Shown here piece after piece: positions 50,406 to 59,188 of a stretch of DNA of 64,000 nucleotides. The stretch's first letter is position 1. Each line of letters opens with the position of its first letter. Source of the DNA: Thiobacillus sp. (GTDB lineage: Bacteria; Pseudomonadota; Gammaproteobacteria; Burkholderiales; Thiobacillaceae); the NCBI RefSeq assembly GCF_030696885.1, contig NZ_JAUYRI010000003.1, forward strand, positions 62,001 to 126,000, in the 5' to 3' direction. The translations under genes and the position numbers were made by a program. The notes beneath the pieces are model-generated. The model was not told the origin of the DNA and did not search any database. It saw only the letters and a list, made by a program, of their open reading frames with translations.

Positions 50406-51181
50406 ACTGGTTTACCCGCTGGCGGCGCGCCCGCATTCTCGAGCGGCACGCCATATCCCCCGACGATTTCGACGCGGCCGCCGCCGCGTTACCCATCCTG
50501 CAGGGACTCGATGCAGCGGAGCGCACACGCCTGTGCGAAGCTGCCAGCCTGTTCATCCACGACAAGACGTTTTCCGCCGCCGGCGGCGCTGAAGTCGAGC
50601 CCGCCACCCGGCACCTGATCGCGTTGCAGGCCTGCCTGCTGACGCTCAACCTGTCCGAGGACAGCTACCGCGGCTGGAGCGAGATCATCCTGTATCCCGA
50701 GGAATTCCTGCGCCAGCGCGTAGAGACCGACGAAGCCGGCGTGGTGCATCACTCGCGCGACATCCTCGCCGGCGAATCCTGGCACGGCGGTCCGCTGGTG
50801 CTGTCGATCGCCGATGTGGCGGCGAGTGGTCTGGCCGACGGCTTCAACGTCGTGCTGCACGAGTTCGCCCACAAGCTCGACATGTTGAACGGCGATGCCA
50901 ACGGCTTTCCGCCCTTGCACCGCGGCATGGATGCCGCCAGCTGGGCGCGCGATTTCACCATGGCCTATGAAGACCTGTGCGCGCGCGTCGACGCCGGCGA
51001 GGACACGGTCATCGATCCCTACGCAACCACCGACCCCGCCGAGTTTTTTGCGGTGCTGACCGAGGTGTTCTTCGAGACGCCGCATCTGCTCCATGCCGAA
51101 TATCCGGCCATTTACCGGCAGTTGCAGCAGTTCTATCGCCAGCATCCACTGGTGCGCCTGGCAGCCCATGCGCACGCCTAA
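50402..51181 (+). CDS. mtfA: MtfA-type zinc peptidase
   Basis: A 259-residue metallopeptidase related to Mlc titration factor A. The zinc motif is VVLHEFAHKLDMLNG; the third ligand region reads DPAEFFAVLTEVFFE. N-terminal features WFTRWRRARILERHAI and an SDSYRGWSEIILYP-like segment match the family. In enterobacteria MtfA regulates the glucose repressor Mlc; here that link is unproven. The gene starts in the rmuC stop codon, and the aminotransferase begins before it ends. Confidence 0.88.
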   Translation: MNWFTRWRRARILERHAISPDDFDAAAAALPILQGLDAAERTRLCEAASLFIHDKTFSAAGGAEVEPATRHLIALQACLLTLNLSEDSYRGWSEIILYPEEFLRQRVETDEAGVVHHSRDILAGESWHGGPLVLSIADVAASGLADGFNVVLHEFAHKLDMLNGDANGFPPLHRGMDAASWARDFTMAYEDLCARVDAGEDTVIDPYATTDPAEFFAVLTEVFFETPHLLHAEYPAIYRQLQQFYRQHPLVRLAAHAHA

Positions 51182-52334
51182 GCCCCATACGGCCGCCCGC
51201 ATGGACGGCATCGCGCCCTTCCACGTGATGGATATCCTGGCGCGCGCGCAGGCGCTGGAAGCCGCCGGGCGCGACATCATCCATCTCGAAATCGGCGAAC
51301 CCGATTTCGCCACCCCGGCGCCCATCGTCGAGGCGGGCGTCGAGGCGCTGCGGGCCGGCCACACCCACTACACCGGCGCGCTGGGCCTGCCCGCCCTGCG
51401 CATGGCCATCGCTGGTTTTTATGCGACACGCTGGCAGACCACCGTCGATCCCGCGCAGGTGATCGTCACGCCCGGTGCGTCGGGCGCATTGCTGCTGGCG
51501 CTGGGTCTGCTGGCCGGCCCCGGTGACGACGTGCTGATGGCCGACCCCGGCTACCCCTGCAACCGCCATTTCGCCCGTTTCTGCAATGCGCGTGTGGTCA
51601 GCATTCCGGTCGGCGCCGACAGCGGCTTTCAGCTCACGCTCGACCTGATCGAGCGCCACGCCACGCCCAGCACGCGTGCGGTGCTGATCGCCAGTCCATC
51701 CAATCCCACCGGAACCGCCATCGCAGCGGATGAACTGGCGCGCATTCACAGCTGGTGCGCGGCACACGACATTGCGCTGATCGTCGACGAAATCTATCTG
51801 GCGCTGACCTACGACGGCGCTGAACACAGCGCCGCGCGCTGGGACGACGTGTTCGTCGTCAACAGTTTTTCGAAATATTTTCTGATGACCGGCTGGCGGC
51901 TGGGCTGGCTGCGCGCCCCCGACTGGGCGCTGGCCGATCTGGAGCGTCTGGCGCAAAACCTGTTTCTGGCCGCGCCCACGCCGGCGCAACATGCGGCGCT
52001 GGCTGCCTTCTCAGCGACCACGCTGGAGGAACTCGAAACCCGCAAGGCCGAACTGCGCGCGCGCCGCGATTATTTGCTGCCTGCGCTGCGCCAACGCGGC
52101 TTTATCATCCCCACCCAGCCGCAGGGCGCCTTTTATTTATATGCCGATTGCAGCGCGCACACCGACGACAGTTTTCGTTTTGCGCAAAACCTGCTTGAAC
52201 AGGCCGGCGTGGCGGTGACCCCTGGCCTCGATTTTGGCGAGCATCAGCCGCAACGCTACCTGCGCATCGCTTACACGCAGCCGCTCCCGCGCCTGATCGA
52301 AGCGGTGGCCCGCCTCGACCGGTTCCTGGCCTGA
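51168..52334 (+). CDS. Class I/II pyridoxal-phosphate aminotransferase
   Basis: A 388-residue fold-type I aminotransferase. Typical blocks are IHLEIGEPDFATPAPI, TPGASGALLLALGLLAGPGD, SPSNPTGTAIAADEL, and the lysine that binds PLP in NSFSKYFLMTGWRLGW; the C-terminal substrate-arginine region is RYLRIAYTQ. Specificity cannot be read. ATG 51168 overlaps mtfA by 14 bases; ATG 51201 is a shorter alternative that would drop MRTPKPHTAAR. Confidence 0.88.
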   Translation: MRTPKPHTAARMDGIAPFHVMDILARAQALEAAGRDIIHLEIGEPDFATPAPIVEAGVEALRAGHTHYTGALGLPALRMAIAGFYATRWQTTVDPAQVIVTPGASGALLLALGLLAGPGDDVLMADPGYPCNRHFARFCNARVVSIPVGADSGFQLTLDLIERHATPSTRAVLIASPSNPTGTAIAADELARIHSWCAAHDIALIVDEIYLALTYDGAEHSAARWDDVFVVNSFSKYFLMTGWRLGWLRAPDWALADLERLAQNLFLAAPTPAQHAALAAFSATTLEELETRKAELRARRDYLLPALRQRGFIIPTQPQGAFYLYADCSAHTDDSFRFAQNLLEQAGVAVTPGLDFGEHQPQRYLRIAYTQPLPRLIEAVARLDRFLA

Positions 52335-52361
52335 ACACGCGCTCCCCGCGAATTGCAGGCG

Positions 52362-52391
52362 AAAAAAAACCGGCCCGAAGGCCGGTTTTTT
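52362..52391. terminator. Bidirectional intrinsic terminator
   Basis: CCGGCC (52370-52375) and GGCCGG (52380-52385) around CGAA, continued by six A-T pairs so that T-runs flank the stem on both strands. It serves the aminotransferase gene and the oppositely oriented alanine-rich lipoprotein gene. Confidence 0.9.
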
Positions 52392-52408
52392 CGTTCCTTG
52401 CCTTGGTA

Positions 52409-52702
52409 TTACTGGGCAGGAGCAGGAGCAGGAGCGGCAGCGTCAGCAGCGGCGCCAGCAGCTTCGCCAGCAGCAGTTGCGGCTTCGCCAGCAGCAGCAG
52501 CAGCGTCAGCAGCGGGAGCAGCAGCGTCAGCAGCGGCTTCGCCAGCTTCGACAGCAGCATCGCTGGCTTCGACTGCAGCTTCGCCAGCTTCGATTGCAGC
52601 TTCGCCAGCAACTTCAGCAGCAGGCGCAGCAGCTTCTTCTTTTTGGCCGCAAGCGGTCATGGAAACAGCCAGCAGAGCGGCCAGGAGGACGGAATATTTC
52701 AT
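52409..52702 (-). CDS. Alanine/glutamate-rich repeat lipoprotein
   Basis: A 97-residue protein. The signal peptide MKYSVLLAALLAVSMTAC ends in a lipobox with Cys18. The rest is almost wholly Ala, Glu, Gly and Asp in short helical repeats of the EAGEAAVEASDAA kind, ending PAPAPAQ. Codons form quasi-repeats (GCTGGCGAAGC-type units), so the length is probably variable between strains. AAGGGAAA precedes the ATG. It resembles small alanine-rich envelope lipoproteins of other betaproteobacteria; function unknown. Confidence 0.75.
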   Translation of the reverse strand: MKYSVLLAALLAVSMTACGQKEEAAAPAAEVAGEAAIEAGEAAVEASDAAVEAGEAAADAAAPAADAAAAAGEAATAAGEAAGAAADAAAPAPAPAQ

Positions 52703-52777
52703 TTGATTTCCCTTAAATTACGATTGATAACCCACACCAGAGATCGGTCCGGGATTTGATATCCAGCCGACGCGCGG

Positions 52778-52783
52778 ATTCTA
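52778..52783 (-). promoter_or_regulatory. Possible -10 element for the alanine-rich lipoprotein
   Basis: TAGAAT on the minus strand in GCTAGAATCC, about 75 bp before the ATG, with an AT-rich stretch upstream but a poor -35. The region 52703-52921 otherwise holds nothing I can identify. Confidence 0.35.
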
Positions 52784-52921
52784 GCAAATCGGCAAAAGAA
52801 AACCACTATCTATTAATTTTCTTCCATTCCGGCCGTTACACGTTGTTACGCCGCAACACTTTGCGCTGTTCGCATGGGCAGGCACGCGCTGGCGCATCCG
52901 CCAAAACCACGCTCGCCGGCG

Positions 52922-53950
52922 CTATTCGGCGCTCTTTTCGCGCACGAAGGCCAGCAAGGCATCCGGCAGGTTTCCCGCCGCCAGCGCACGATGAAACGCC
53001 GCGCGCGCTTCGCCGACCCGGCCCTGCGCTTCCAGCGCGAGGCCCAATCCCATCCACCAGGTCCCCTGCCCCGGCTGCAGGTCGAGCGCCAGCTCGTACT
53101 GGCGCACCGCCTCGGCATGCCGTCCCAGGTTCACCAGCAATGCCGCCAGCGTGGCGCGGTATTCCGCATTGACGCCGCGTCCTGCCTGTCCGCCCAGCAG
53201 GGTGGCGGCGGCCGCCGCCGTATCGCCCCGCGCCGCCTGCAGCCGCGCCAGTGCCAGCGCAAACCAGGCCTCCTCGGGCGCAACCGCACGGCCTTCATTC
53301 AGCACCGTCTCGGCTTCCCGGTCCTGGCCTGCCTCGCTCAGCAGGGTGGCCAGCATCTGGCGTGCGGCAATGTGGCGGGGAAACGCCTGGAGCGCGGCTT
53401 CCAGCAAGGGACGCGCCTGGGCATCACGACCCGCGCGGACCTGCGCGATCGCCTTGCGATAGTGCGTTTCGGCGTCTTCCTCGGGGGTGGGCTGCCGGGC
53501 CTGCTTGCGAATCTCCGGCGGCGGCAACGCTGCTGCGGGCGGCGCGGGGACGACCGCCGCCGCCACGGGCATCGGGGTCAGTGCGGATGGCGTGGGGTCA
53601 ACGGGCGGCGCAAGGGCCTCGGCGGGCAACGCGGCCGGGGGCGCAGGCGTCTCAGCCGGCAGCGCAAGCGCGGGAGCAACCGGAACCGGCTCAACGGCCA
53701 CCGGCGGCGGAGTTTCCGCTACCGGCACGTTCGCTGCGGGCAGCATGGGGTCGAGCGCAGCCGGCATGTCGGCCGGCTGCGGCCACAGCCACAGCAGCAC
53801 GCCGGCGAGCACCAGCAACGCGCCGGCCAGGCCCCACAGCGCCGGGACGACACGCCGCGGCGAGGCCGGCGCCTGCGCGGGCGCCGGGGCGGCGGGGGCA
53901 GCGTCCTTGCGCGCATCGAGTTCACGCAGGGTCTGGTTGATGATGCTCAT
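52922..53950 (-). CDS. mshN: MSHA biogenesis protein MshN (TPR)
   Basis: A 342-residue protein. A short cytoplasmic N-terminus (MSIINQTLRELDARKDAA), one membrane helix (VPALWGLAGALLVLAGVLLWLWP), a long Pro/Ala-rich linker and a C-terminal set of TPR repeats (AETHYRKAIAQVRAGRDAQARP onward). The opening SIINQTLRELDARK is typical of MshN, thought to be an inner-membrane platform component. Last gene of the cluster in this direction. Confidence 0.8.
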   Translation of the reverse strand: MSIINQTLRELDARKDAAPAAPAPAQAPASPRRVVPALWGLAGALLVLAGVLLWLWPQPADMPAALDPMLPAANVPVAETPPPVAVEPVPVAPALALPAETPAPPAALPAEALAPPVDPTPSALTPMPVAAAVVPAPPAAALPPPEIRKQARQPTPEEDAETHYRKAIAQVRAGRDAQARPLLEAALQAFPRHIAARQMLATLLSEAGQDREAETVLNEGRAVAPEEAWFALALARLQAARGDTAAAAATLLGGQAGRGVNAEYRATLAALLVNLGRHAEAVRQYELALDLQPGQGTWWMGLGLALEAQGRVGEARAAFHRALAAGNLPDALLAFVREKSAE

Positions 53951-53972
53951 GCGGATCGCTCCGACCGGGTCA

Positions 53973-54962
53973 TCATGTCAGGCTGGCCAGATACAACCCA
54001 CCTGCAGCCGCGCCGGCAGCGCACAGCGCCAGCACACCCGCTGCCCAGCGCCGGGCGCGGTGGAGCGGGCGGGCAGCCAGGGTGTCGCGTGCGGCCAGTC
54101 GCATGTCACGCCGGTCGACATGCCATACCCCCCGGCCGTACGCCAGCATCAGCGCCTTGTGGGCGATGACGTTGACGACGCGCGGGACGCCGCGGCTGGC
54201 CTGATACAGCAGGCCGACGCTGGGTGCGCTGAACGGCGATCCCCGTCCGACGGCGTGGCCGGCGCGCGCGAGCCGGTGGTCGAGATAGCGCGGCAACTCG
54301 GCGCGCGTCAGCGGACGCAGCCGGTCGTGGAAACTGATCCGGGTCTTCAATTGCGGCACGGCATCGAGACGTTCGTCCAGTTCCGGCTGCCCGAACAGCA
54401 CAATGGTCAGCAGCTTGCGCTTTTCGGTTTCCAGATTGGACAGCAGGCGGATCGTTTCCAGGCTCGCGAGTGGGATCGCCTGGGCCTCGTCGACGATCAG
54501 CACCACATGGAGCTGCTGCTGTGCCAGCGCGATCAGTCGCGACAGAATGGCCTTGTGCACGTGGTAATGGCTTTCCGCACCGGTCAGCTTAAGGCCCATC
54601 TCCTCGGCCACGGCAAACAGGATGCCATCAGGCTCGAGCGCAGGATTGGGCAGATAGACGGCACGACAGTGCGTAGGCAGCGAAGCCAGCAAGGTGCGGC
54701 ACAACAGGGTCTTGCCGGTGCCGACCTGGCCGACGATCTTGATGAAACCTTCGCCGTTCTCCAGTGCGTACAGCAAGGTGTTGAGCGCTTCCTGATGCGG
54801 CGGCGAGGCAAAAAAGAAGTCGGTGTCGGGCGTCAGCCCAAACGGCGCCTCGGCGAGGCCGAAATGCGCCAGGTACGACAGGCTGCGACTGTCCGGCGCC
54901 GCCACGGTGCTATCGCTGCTCGGATTCGGTTCAGCAGGCATGGCGCACGCCAGCGTGGTCAT
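53973..54962 (-). CDS. mshM: MSHA biogenesis ATPase MshM (ExeA-like)
   Basis: A 329-residue AAA ATPase. YLAHFGLAEAPFGLTPDTDFFFASPPHQEAL is the typical opening of ExeA/MshM proteins, interrupted here only by numbering; Walker A is GQVGTGKTLL and Walker B VVLIVDEAQAIP. A C-terminal hydrophobic helix (AAGVLALCAAGAAAGGLYLA) anchors it. It probably helps secretin placement through peptidoglycan. It overlaps mshL (ATGA). Confidence 0.85.
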   Translation of the reverse strand: MTTLACAMPAEPNPSSDSTVAAPDSRSLSYLAHFGLAEAPFGLTPDTDFFFASPPHQEALNTLLYALENGEGFIKIVGQVGTGKTLLCRTLLASLPTHCRAVYLPNPALEPDGILFAVAEEMGLKLTGAESHYHVHKAILSRLIALAQQQLHVVLIVDEAQAIPLASLETIRLLSNLETEKRKLLTIVLFGQPELDERLDAVPQLKTRISFHDRLRPLTRAELPRYLDHRLARAGHAVGRGSPFSAPSVGLLYQASRGVPRVVNVIAHKALMLAYGRGVWHVDRRDMRLAARDTLAARPLHRARRWAAGVLALCAAGAAAGGLYLASLT

Positions 54963-56614
54963 GGCTGCGGGGCGGGCCGCTCGAAGCGTTCGAGGCGGAT
55001 GCGCGTGGCTTCCGCATCGGCCTGCCAGTCGTCATGGCTGTTGATGACGGTCGGCTTGATCAGAATCACCAGTTCGCTCTTGCTTGCGCTCTGGTTGGTG
55101 TTGCCGAAGAAATACTTCAGCAGCGGGACGCTGCCCAGCCCGGGCACGCGATTGGCCGTGTCGTCGAACGACTGTTTCATCATGCCGCCGATGGCGACGA
55201 TGCGGCCGTCTTCCACCTGCACGATGCTGTCGGTTTCCGACACCGCGCTGGAGGCGAGCGGCAGGGTCAGGCTGCCCGCCTCGCCGGCGTCGATATTCTT
55301 GATCTTTTCCGTCACCACGCTGACCGAGGGCCGCACATGCAACGTGATGCGGCCTTTCTCGTCGATCTGCGGCGTCACGTCGAGCGCAATGCCGGAGAAG
55401 AACGGCTGCAGCGTTACGCTGGGCGTGGTGGTGGTGCCGGCGCCGCCGGTGTTGCTGGTGGTGGACACGTCGGTCACGAAGAAATCGTCGGTGCCGACCT
55501 TGATCACGGCTTTCTGGTTGTTGAGCGCGGCGATGCGCGGGCTCGACAACACATGGACCGAACCCTGGGTTTCCAGAAAGTTGATCAGTGCGGCAAAACT
55601 GCGCGTCTGGAAGGCCAGGCCGAACAGGCCGCCGGAGGTGCCGGACGCCGCGGGCAAGCCGCTGCCGAGCACGCTCGCCAGGGTGCCGGTGACGGCGCCG
55701 GTCACCAGATCGAAGCTGCCGCTATTCGCGCCCATCGAAGCCTTGTGCACGCCGTCGTTCAGAATCGACCAGTTGATGCCGGTCTGGAAGCCGTCGTTGA
55801 GACGCACTTCGAGGATCTTCGCTTCCAGCATGACCTGCCGTTCGACCGCCAGCGCCGTCGCCTTCAGAAAGCGTTCGACTTCGCGCATGGACCGCGGCAC
55901 CGCCTTCACCACGACGACGCCGGAATGCGGGCTCAGGATCACCGTGCCAGCTTCACCGACGATGGCGGTCAGCGCCAGCTTCAATTCGCCCCAGAAATCC
56001 GAATTGAGCGTCGTGTTGATTTTGCTGGTTTCCAGCGACTGCTGCGAACTGCCGCCGCCTCCGCTTGCGCTGCCGCCGGATGCGGAACTGACCGATCCCG
56101 AAATCACCCGAGTGTCGGAGGCGCCCGAGCGCGTGCCGGCGAGGTAGTTGACCTTGAAGATACGAGTTTGCGCAGTCAGCGGCTGCACCACGACACGTCG
56201 ATCCTCGATGACGTAGTCGTAGCCGTACAACTCGCGGATCGCGGACAGCGCTTCGGGCACGGTGGTGTTCTTGAGGTTGGCCGAAATCGTGCCGGCGACA
56301 TCGGGATGCACCAGCATGCTGTAGCGCGTGCCGGAGACGATGGCCATGAACACGTCCTGCGCCGGCGCGCCGCTGACCACCAGGTCGAAGCGCGGCTCCA
56401 CCGGATCGAGCGCGCCCTTGGGCAGTTCCAGCTTGAGCGGGGGCATCAGCGCGGCGCGCGCCTGCGCGTCGGTGACGGCCGGCGCGGCCGGCACCGGCTG
56501 CGCCGCCTGCACGATTTCCTGCTGGATCGCCTGCTGCGCCTCGCGTTGCGTGAGGGGGCCGGCACACGCCGACAAGATCAGCGGGGCCAGCATCAGAGTG
56601 AAGCGCGTCTTCAT
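54959..56614 (-). CDS. mshL: MSHA pilus secretin MshL
   Basis: A 551-residue secretin forming the outer-membrane pilus channel. A lipoprotein signal (MKTRFTLMLAPLILSAC) is followed by an STN-like domain (ISANLKNTTVPEALSAIREL), an N-domain, and the C-terminal secretin core with VLSSPRIAALNNQKAVIKVG and VEDGRIVAIGGMM. I prefer ATG 56614, eight bases from AGGAG, to ATG 56620, which is too close to it. Confidence 0.9.
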   Translation of the reverse strand: MKTRFTLMLAPLILSACAGPLTQREAQQAIQQEIVQAAQPVPAAPAVTDAQARAALMPPLKLELPKGALDPVEPRFDLVVSGAPAQDVFMAIVSGTRYSMLVHPDVAGTISANLKNTTVPEALSAIRELYGYDYVIEDRRVVVQPLTAQTRIFKVNYLAGTRSGASDTRVISGSVSSASGGSASGGGGSSQQSLETSKINTTLNSDFWGELKLALTAIVGEAGTVILSPHSGVVVVKAVPRSMREVERFLKATALAVERQVMLEAKILEVRLNDGFQTGINWSILNDGVHKASMGANSGSFDLVTGAVTGTLASVLGSGLPAASGTSGGLFGLAFQTRSFAALINFLETQGSVHVLSSPRIAALNNQKAVIKVGTDDFFVTDVSTTSNTGGAGTTTTPSVTLQPFFSGIALDVTPQIDEKGRITLHVRPSVSVVTEKIKNIDAGEAGSLTLPLASSAVSETDSIVQVEDGRIVAIGGMMKQSFDDTANRVPGLGSVPLLKYFFGNTNQSASKSELVILIKPTVINSHDDWQADAEATRIRLERFERPAPQP

Positions 56615-56634
56615 CCGCATGTCTCCTGTTTCTG

Positions 56635-56958
56635 TTATTTGCCGCGCGGTCGTTTATCGACCAGCGGATAGAGTTTCAGCACCGTGGTGTCGCCGTCGCG
56701 GCGCAGCACTACTTCACTTTCGGTGATGCGCACCACCGTGGCACCTTGATATCGACCCCCGACGGCGATTTCCTGACCGCCGATGATGGCGATGCGCCGG
56801 TTGCCGACCTGCATGATCGCGGTCAGCGGAATGTCCGTTCCGGCAGCTTCGCCAGGGGCGACCATGGCGGGCGGCGCGGTCGGGTCCTGCAGGGCGCCCG
56901 CCGCCAGCGGCAACGCCAGCCCCGCAGCCAGGATCATCCGCATCATACGCGCAGCCAT
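56635..56958 (-). CDS. mshK: MSHA biogenesis protein MshK (pilotin/PilP-like)
   Basis: A 107-residue exported protein. Signal peptide MMRMILAAGLALPLAAGA precedes LQDPTAPP and a beta-rich region with TAIMQVGNRRIAIIGGQEIAVG and KLYPL, like the C-terminal domain of PilP/GspC that touches the secretin. GGAGG five bases upstream fixes ATG 56958; the open frame further upstream lies in mshJ. Naming rests on context and size. Confidence 0.75.
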   Translation of the reverse strand: MAARMMRMILAAGLALPLAAGALQDPTAPPAMVAPGEAAGTDIPLTAIMQVGNRRIAIIGGQEIAVGGRYQGATVVRITESEVVLRRDGDTTVLKLYPLVDKRPRGK

Positions 56959-57599
56959 GCTTCCTCCAGGCTCAGGGTGTGAATGATCAAGGTAAGCGAC
57001 AGGTCGGGACGTGTCGAAGCGTCGAGCCTGGCCTCGACCCAGCTCAGATTCCATGGCAGGGCTTCCAGCTTCTCGAGATAAGCGACCAGATCAGCATATC
57101 CCCCCTTCACGGTGACCTCGATGCGGTGCCGATAAAACCCGGGCAACGCGCCCTCGGGCGCGCCCGGCAACGCAACCGGCTGCGGACTCAGCGTCTTGAA
57201 ACCTTCGACCCGGATACCCGGCTGTCCGCGCACCACATCCCTCAGCACCTCGCGCATCTGCTCGGGCGGAATCAGGGAGCGCTCGCGTAACTCGAGTTCG
57301 GCATTCAGTTGCGCCAATCGCGCGTCCTGCACGGCAAGCGCTTGCCGTGCAGCCTGATCGGGGTCGCGCCCTGCCGGTCCGGCATGCAGGCTGCGCTGCT
57401 GCGCAATGGACTCGAGCCCTGCTGTGGCCATATCCAGACGCGCGTGCGCCGCCTGCTTGCGGCCTTGCGCGACATCGATCAGCAGCGTTTGCACGAGCGC
57501 AAGCCCGACTATCACCGCCGCCGCAAAGATGAACCCCCTTTCGCGCAGGCTCATCGCGCCAATGCGCTCATTCAACAGGGTCAATTGCTTATTGGCCAT
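56943..57599 (-). CDS. mshJ: MSHA biogenesis protein MshJ (PilO-like)
   Basis: A 218-residue inner-membrane protein: short cytoplasmic start (LTLLNERIGAMSLRERG), one helix (FIFAAAVIVGLALVQTLLI), a coiled coil and a ferredoxin-like periplasmic domain (HRIEVTVKGGYADLVAYLEKLEALPW), the layout of PilO/MshJ. It overlaps both neighbours. Confidence 0.85.
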   Translation of the reverse strand: MANKQLTLLNERIGAMSLRERGFIFAAAVIVGLALVQTLLIDVAQGRKQAAHARLDMATAGLESIAQQRSLHAGPAGRDPDQAARQALAVQDARLAQLNAELELRERSLIPPEQMREVLRDVVRGQPGIRVEGFKTLSPQPVALPGAPEGALPGFYRHRIEVTVKGGYADLVAYLEKLEALPWNLSWVEARLDASTRPDLSLTLIIHTLSLEEAWLRV

Positions 57600-58215
57600 C
57601 GGATTTCCCCTGTTTGTCCGTGTTGCCCGAGATCAGGGTGAAGTCGATATGCGCGGGCAACCCAGCAACCTCTGCCGTGGAAGCCCCGGCTGTCATTCCG
57701 GAAAACCGCATGCCGGAAAAGGCGGCCTGCTTGCCGAGCTGGTCCAGGTAGGTCGTCAGCAATCCGGCATTCAAGGACGATCCCTGGAGCTCCACGTAAC
57801 CCGGCGCGAGGGTGAATCCATTCAGCCACACGCCCTCCGTGTGGCTGTGCGAGAGTGCGCGCAGGCGCGGCGCAAAGCCCGTCGCGGTGCTTTTGAGCGT
57901 GCCGCCGATGGACGCGAGCAAAGCCTCACGTTGCACCACCTGGGCCCGCACCGTCTCGATGCGCCCGGTCAGCAACGCGCTCACCGGGCGGTCGGCGGCG
58001 GCGGTCAGCTGGTCCAGCTCCTGTTGTGCAGTGGCCTGCAGCGCTTCCTGCTCGGCCGCCCGGGTTTCAAGCGCGCCGGCCTGAACATGCAGATACGCCG
58101 TCCACGCCAGCGCCACGGCCAGAATCCCGCCCAGGCCCAGCGCCATTTCGCGCAAGCCGAAGGCATAGCGCTTTTTGAGCAGCAGCGGGCTGATGAGGTT
58201 GATCTGCTGGCTCAT
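57589..58215 (-). CDS. PilN-like protein of the MSHA operon
   Basis: A 208-residue single-pass protein. MSQQINLISPLLLKKRYAFG is the classic PilN opening that contacts PilM; a membrane helix (LGGILAVALAWTAYLHVQA), coiled coil and small alpha/beta domain follow (VWLNGFTLAPGYVELQG). In Vibrio the PilM/PilN pair is partly merged under mshI; here they are two genes. Overlaps mshI by four bases. Confidence 0.85.
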   Translation of the reverse strand: MSQQINLISPLLLKKRYAFGLREMALGLGGILAVALAWTAYLHVQAGALETRAAEQEALQATAQQELDQLTAAADRPVSALLTGRIETVRAQVVQREALLASIGGTLKSTATGFAPRLRALSHSHTEGVWLNGFTLAPGYVELQGSSLNAGLLTTYLDQLGKQAAFSGMRFSGMTAGASTAEVAGLPAHIDFTLISGNTDKQGKSDGQ

Positions 58216-59120
58216 GGCTTGGTGTCTTCGATGCGCAGCGCGGCGCCAATGGCATGAAAACAGGGAGACGGCAGCGCGTTCACTTCCGGAACGGCCGATA
58301 TATCCAGCACCTTCGCCACATCGAGCACCTCGACCGGCAGGGCCAGATTGCGTGCGAGACCGTCACGCAGGCGGTCGGCCTGCTCCATTGGCACCAGCAG
58401 CAGGCGATCGACCGGAATGCCGCCGAACTGGCGGTCGAAGTGATCCAGGCTGCGCTGAATTTCCAGGGTCAGGCGTTCCAGTGCAGTGTCGACCCCCTCG
58501 CTTTCCAGCAGCGACTGATTCACGCCCAGCGTGCGCGCCATGCACAATTCGCCGTCCAGCGTCAGCGTCAGCAGGCCGCCGGATTCGATGAAGGAAAAGA
58601 TGGCCATTGCGCGTCCCGGCGTTTCCAGCCGGGTGGCCAGGTTGCGCTGGGCGGTTTCGAGTATGTCGATGATGCCGAGATTGAGGCCTGCCCGGGACGC
58701 GAGCATGGCCTCCTCGGCAAGCAGACTGTTTTGGGCCGCCACCGCAAAAATCTGCCGCGCATGGGTCAGGTGTTCCGGATGCGGCACTTGCATCACGTCG
58801 ACGGTGCCGTCACCGGCATGAAAATCGAGCATGTCCTGAATCTGCCAGCGCACCGCGGACTTGAGTTCATCGGCGGGCACATTCGGCGCATCGAGCACAC
58901 GCAGCCGGTAATCGGCCGGGTTCAGCACCACACTGGCCGGTCCCTTGCCGTGCAGTTGCGCCAGGGCGTCGCGCCAGTTGTCGCCCTTGACCGGCAGCAC
59001 GCCGGCAGCGAGCAACTTGGGAATGGCCACCCTGCGGTCGACGCGCGCGAACGCAATGCGCCCCGGTAGGCGCAAATACGCGGTTAAGCCCTGCTCGCTC
59101 GCTCGACGGAAGAACCACAT
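58212..59120 (-). CDS. mshI: MSHA biogenesis protein MshI (PilM-like)
   Basis: A 302-residue actin-fold-like cytoplasmic protein. Opening MWFFRRASEQGLTAYLRL and the region ELKSAVRWQIQDMLDFHAGD are MshI-like; LGIIDILETAQRNLATRL and FSFIESGGLLTLTLDGE are further conserved parts. It would bind the N-terminal peptide of the next gene product. First gene of the mshI-to-mshN run. Confidence 0.85.
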   Translation of the reverse strand: MWFFRRASEQGLTAYLRLPGRIAFARVDRRVAIPKLLAAGVLPVKGDNWRDALAQLHGKGPASVVLNPADYRLRVLDAPNVPADELKSAVRWQIQDMLDFHAGDGTVDVMQVPHPEHLTHARQIFAVAAQNSLLAEEAMLASRAGLNLGIIDILETAQRNLATRLETPGRAMAIFSFIESGGLLTLTLDGELCMARTLGVNQSLLESEGVDTALERLTLEIQRSLDHFDRQFGGIPVDRLLLVPMEQADRLRDGLARNLALPVEVLDVAKVLDISAVPEVNALPSPCFHAIGAALRIEDTKP

Positions 59121-59144
59121 GGGTCTGACCTGAAAGTTTTTCTG

Positions 59145-59173
59145 AACTTAAACAAATAAGCCATTGTTGTCAA
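59145..59173 (-). promoter_or_regulatory. Possible promoter of the mshI-mshN operon
   Basis: A perfect -35 TTGACA (59168-59173) is 17 bp from TAAGTT (59145-59150), a weak -10. It lies in the only gap (68 bp) between mshQ and mshI. Confidence 0.5.
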
Positions 59174-59188
59174 AGGATTTAACCATGG

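Noticed and set aside
52477-52716. Glutamine/arginine-rich plus-strand frame
   Set aside because: It is the complement of the alanine-rich lipoprotein repeats; no ribosome site or family, and the minus-strand frame has a lipoprotein signal.
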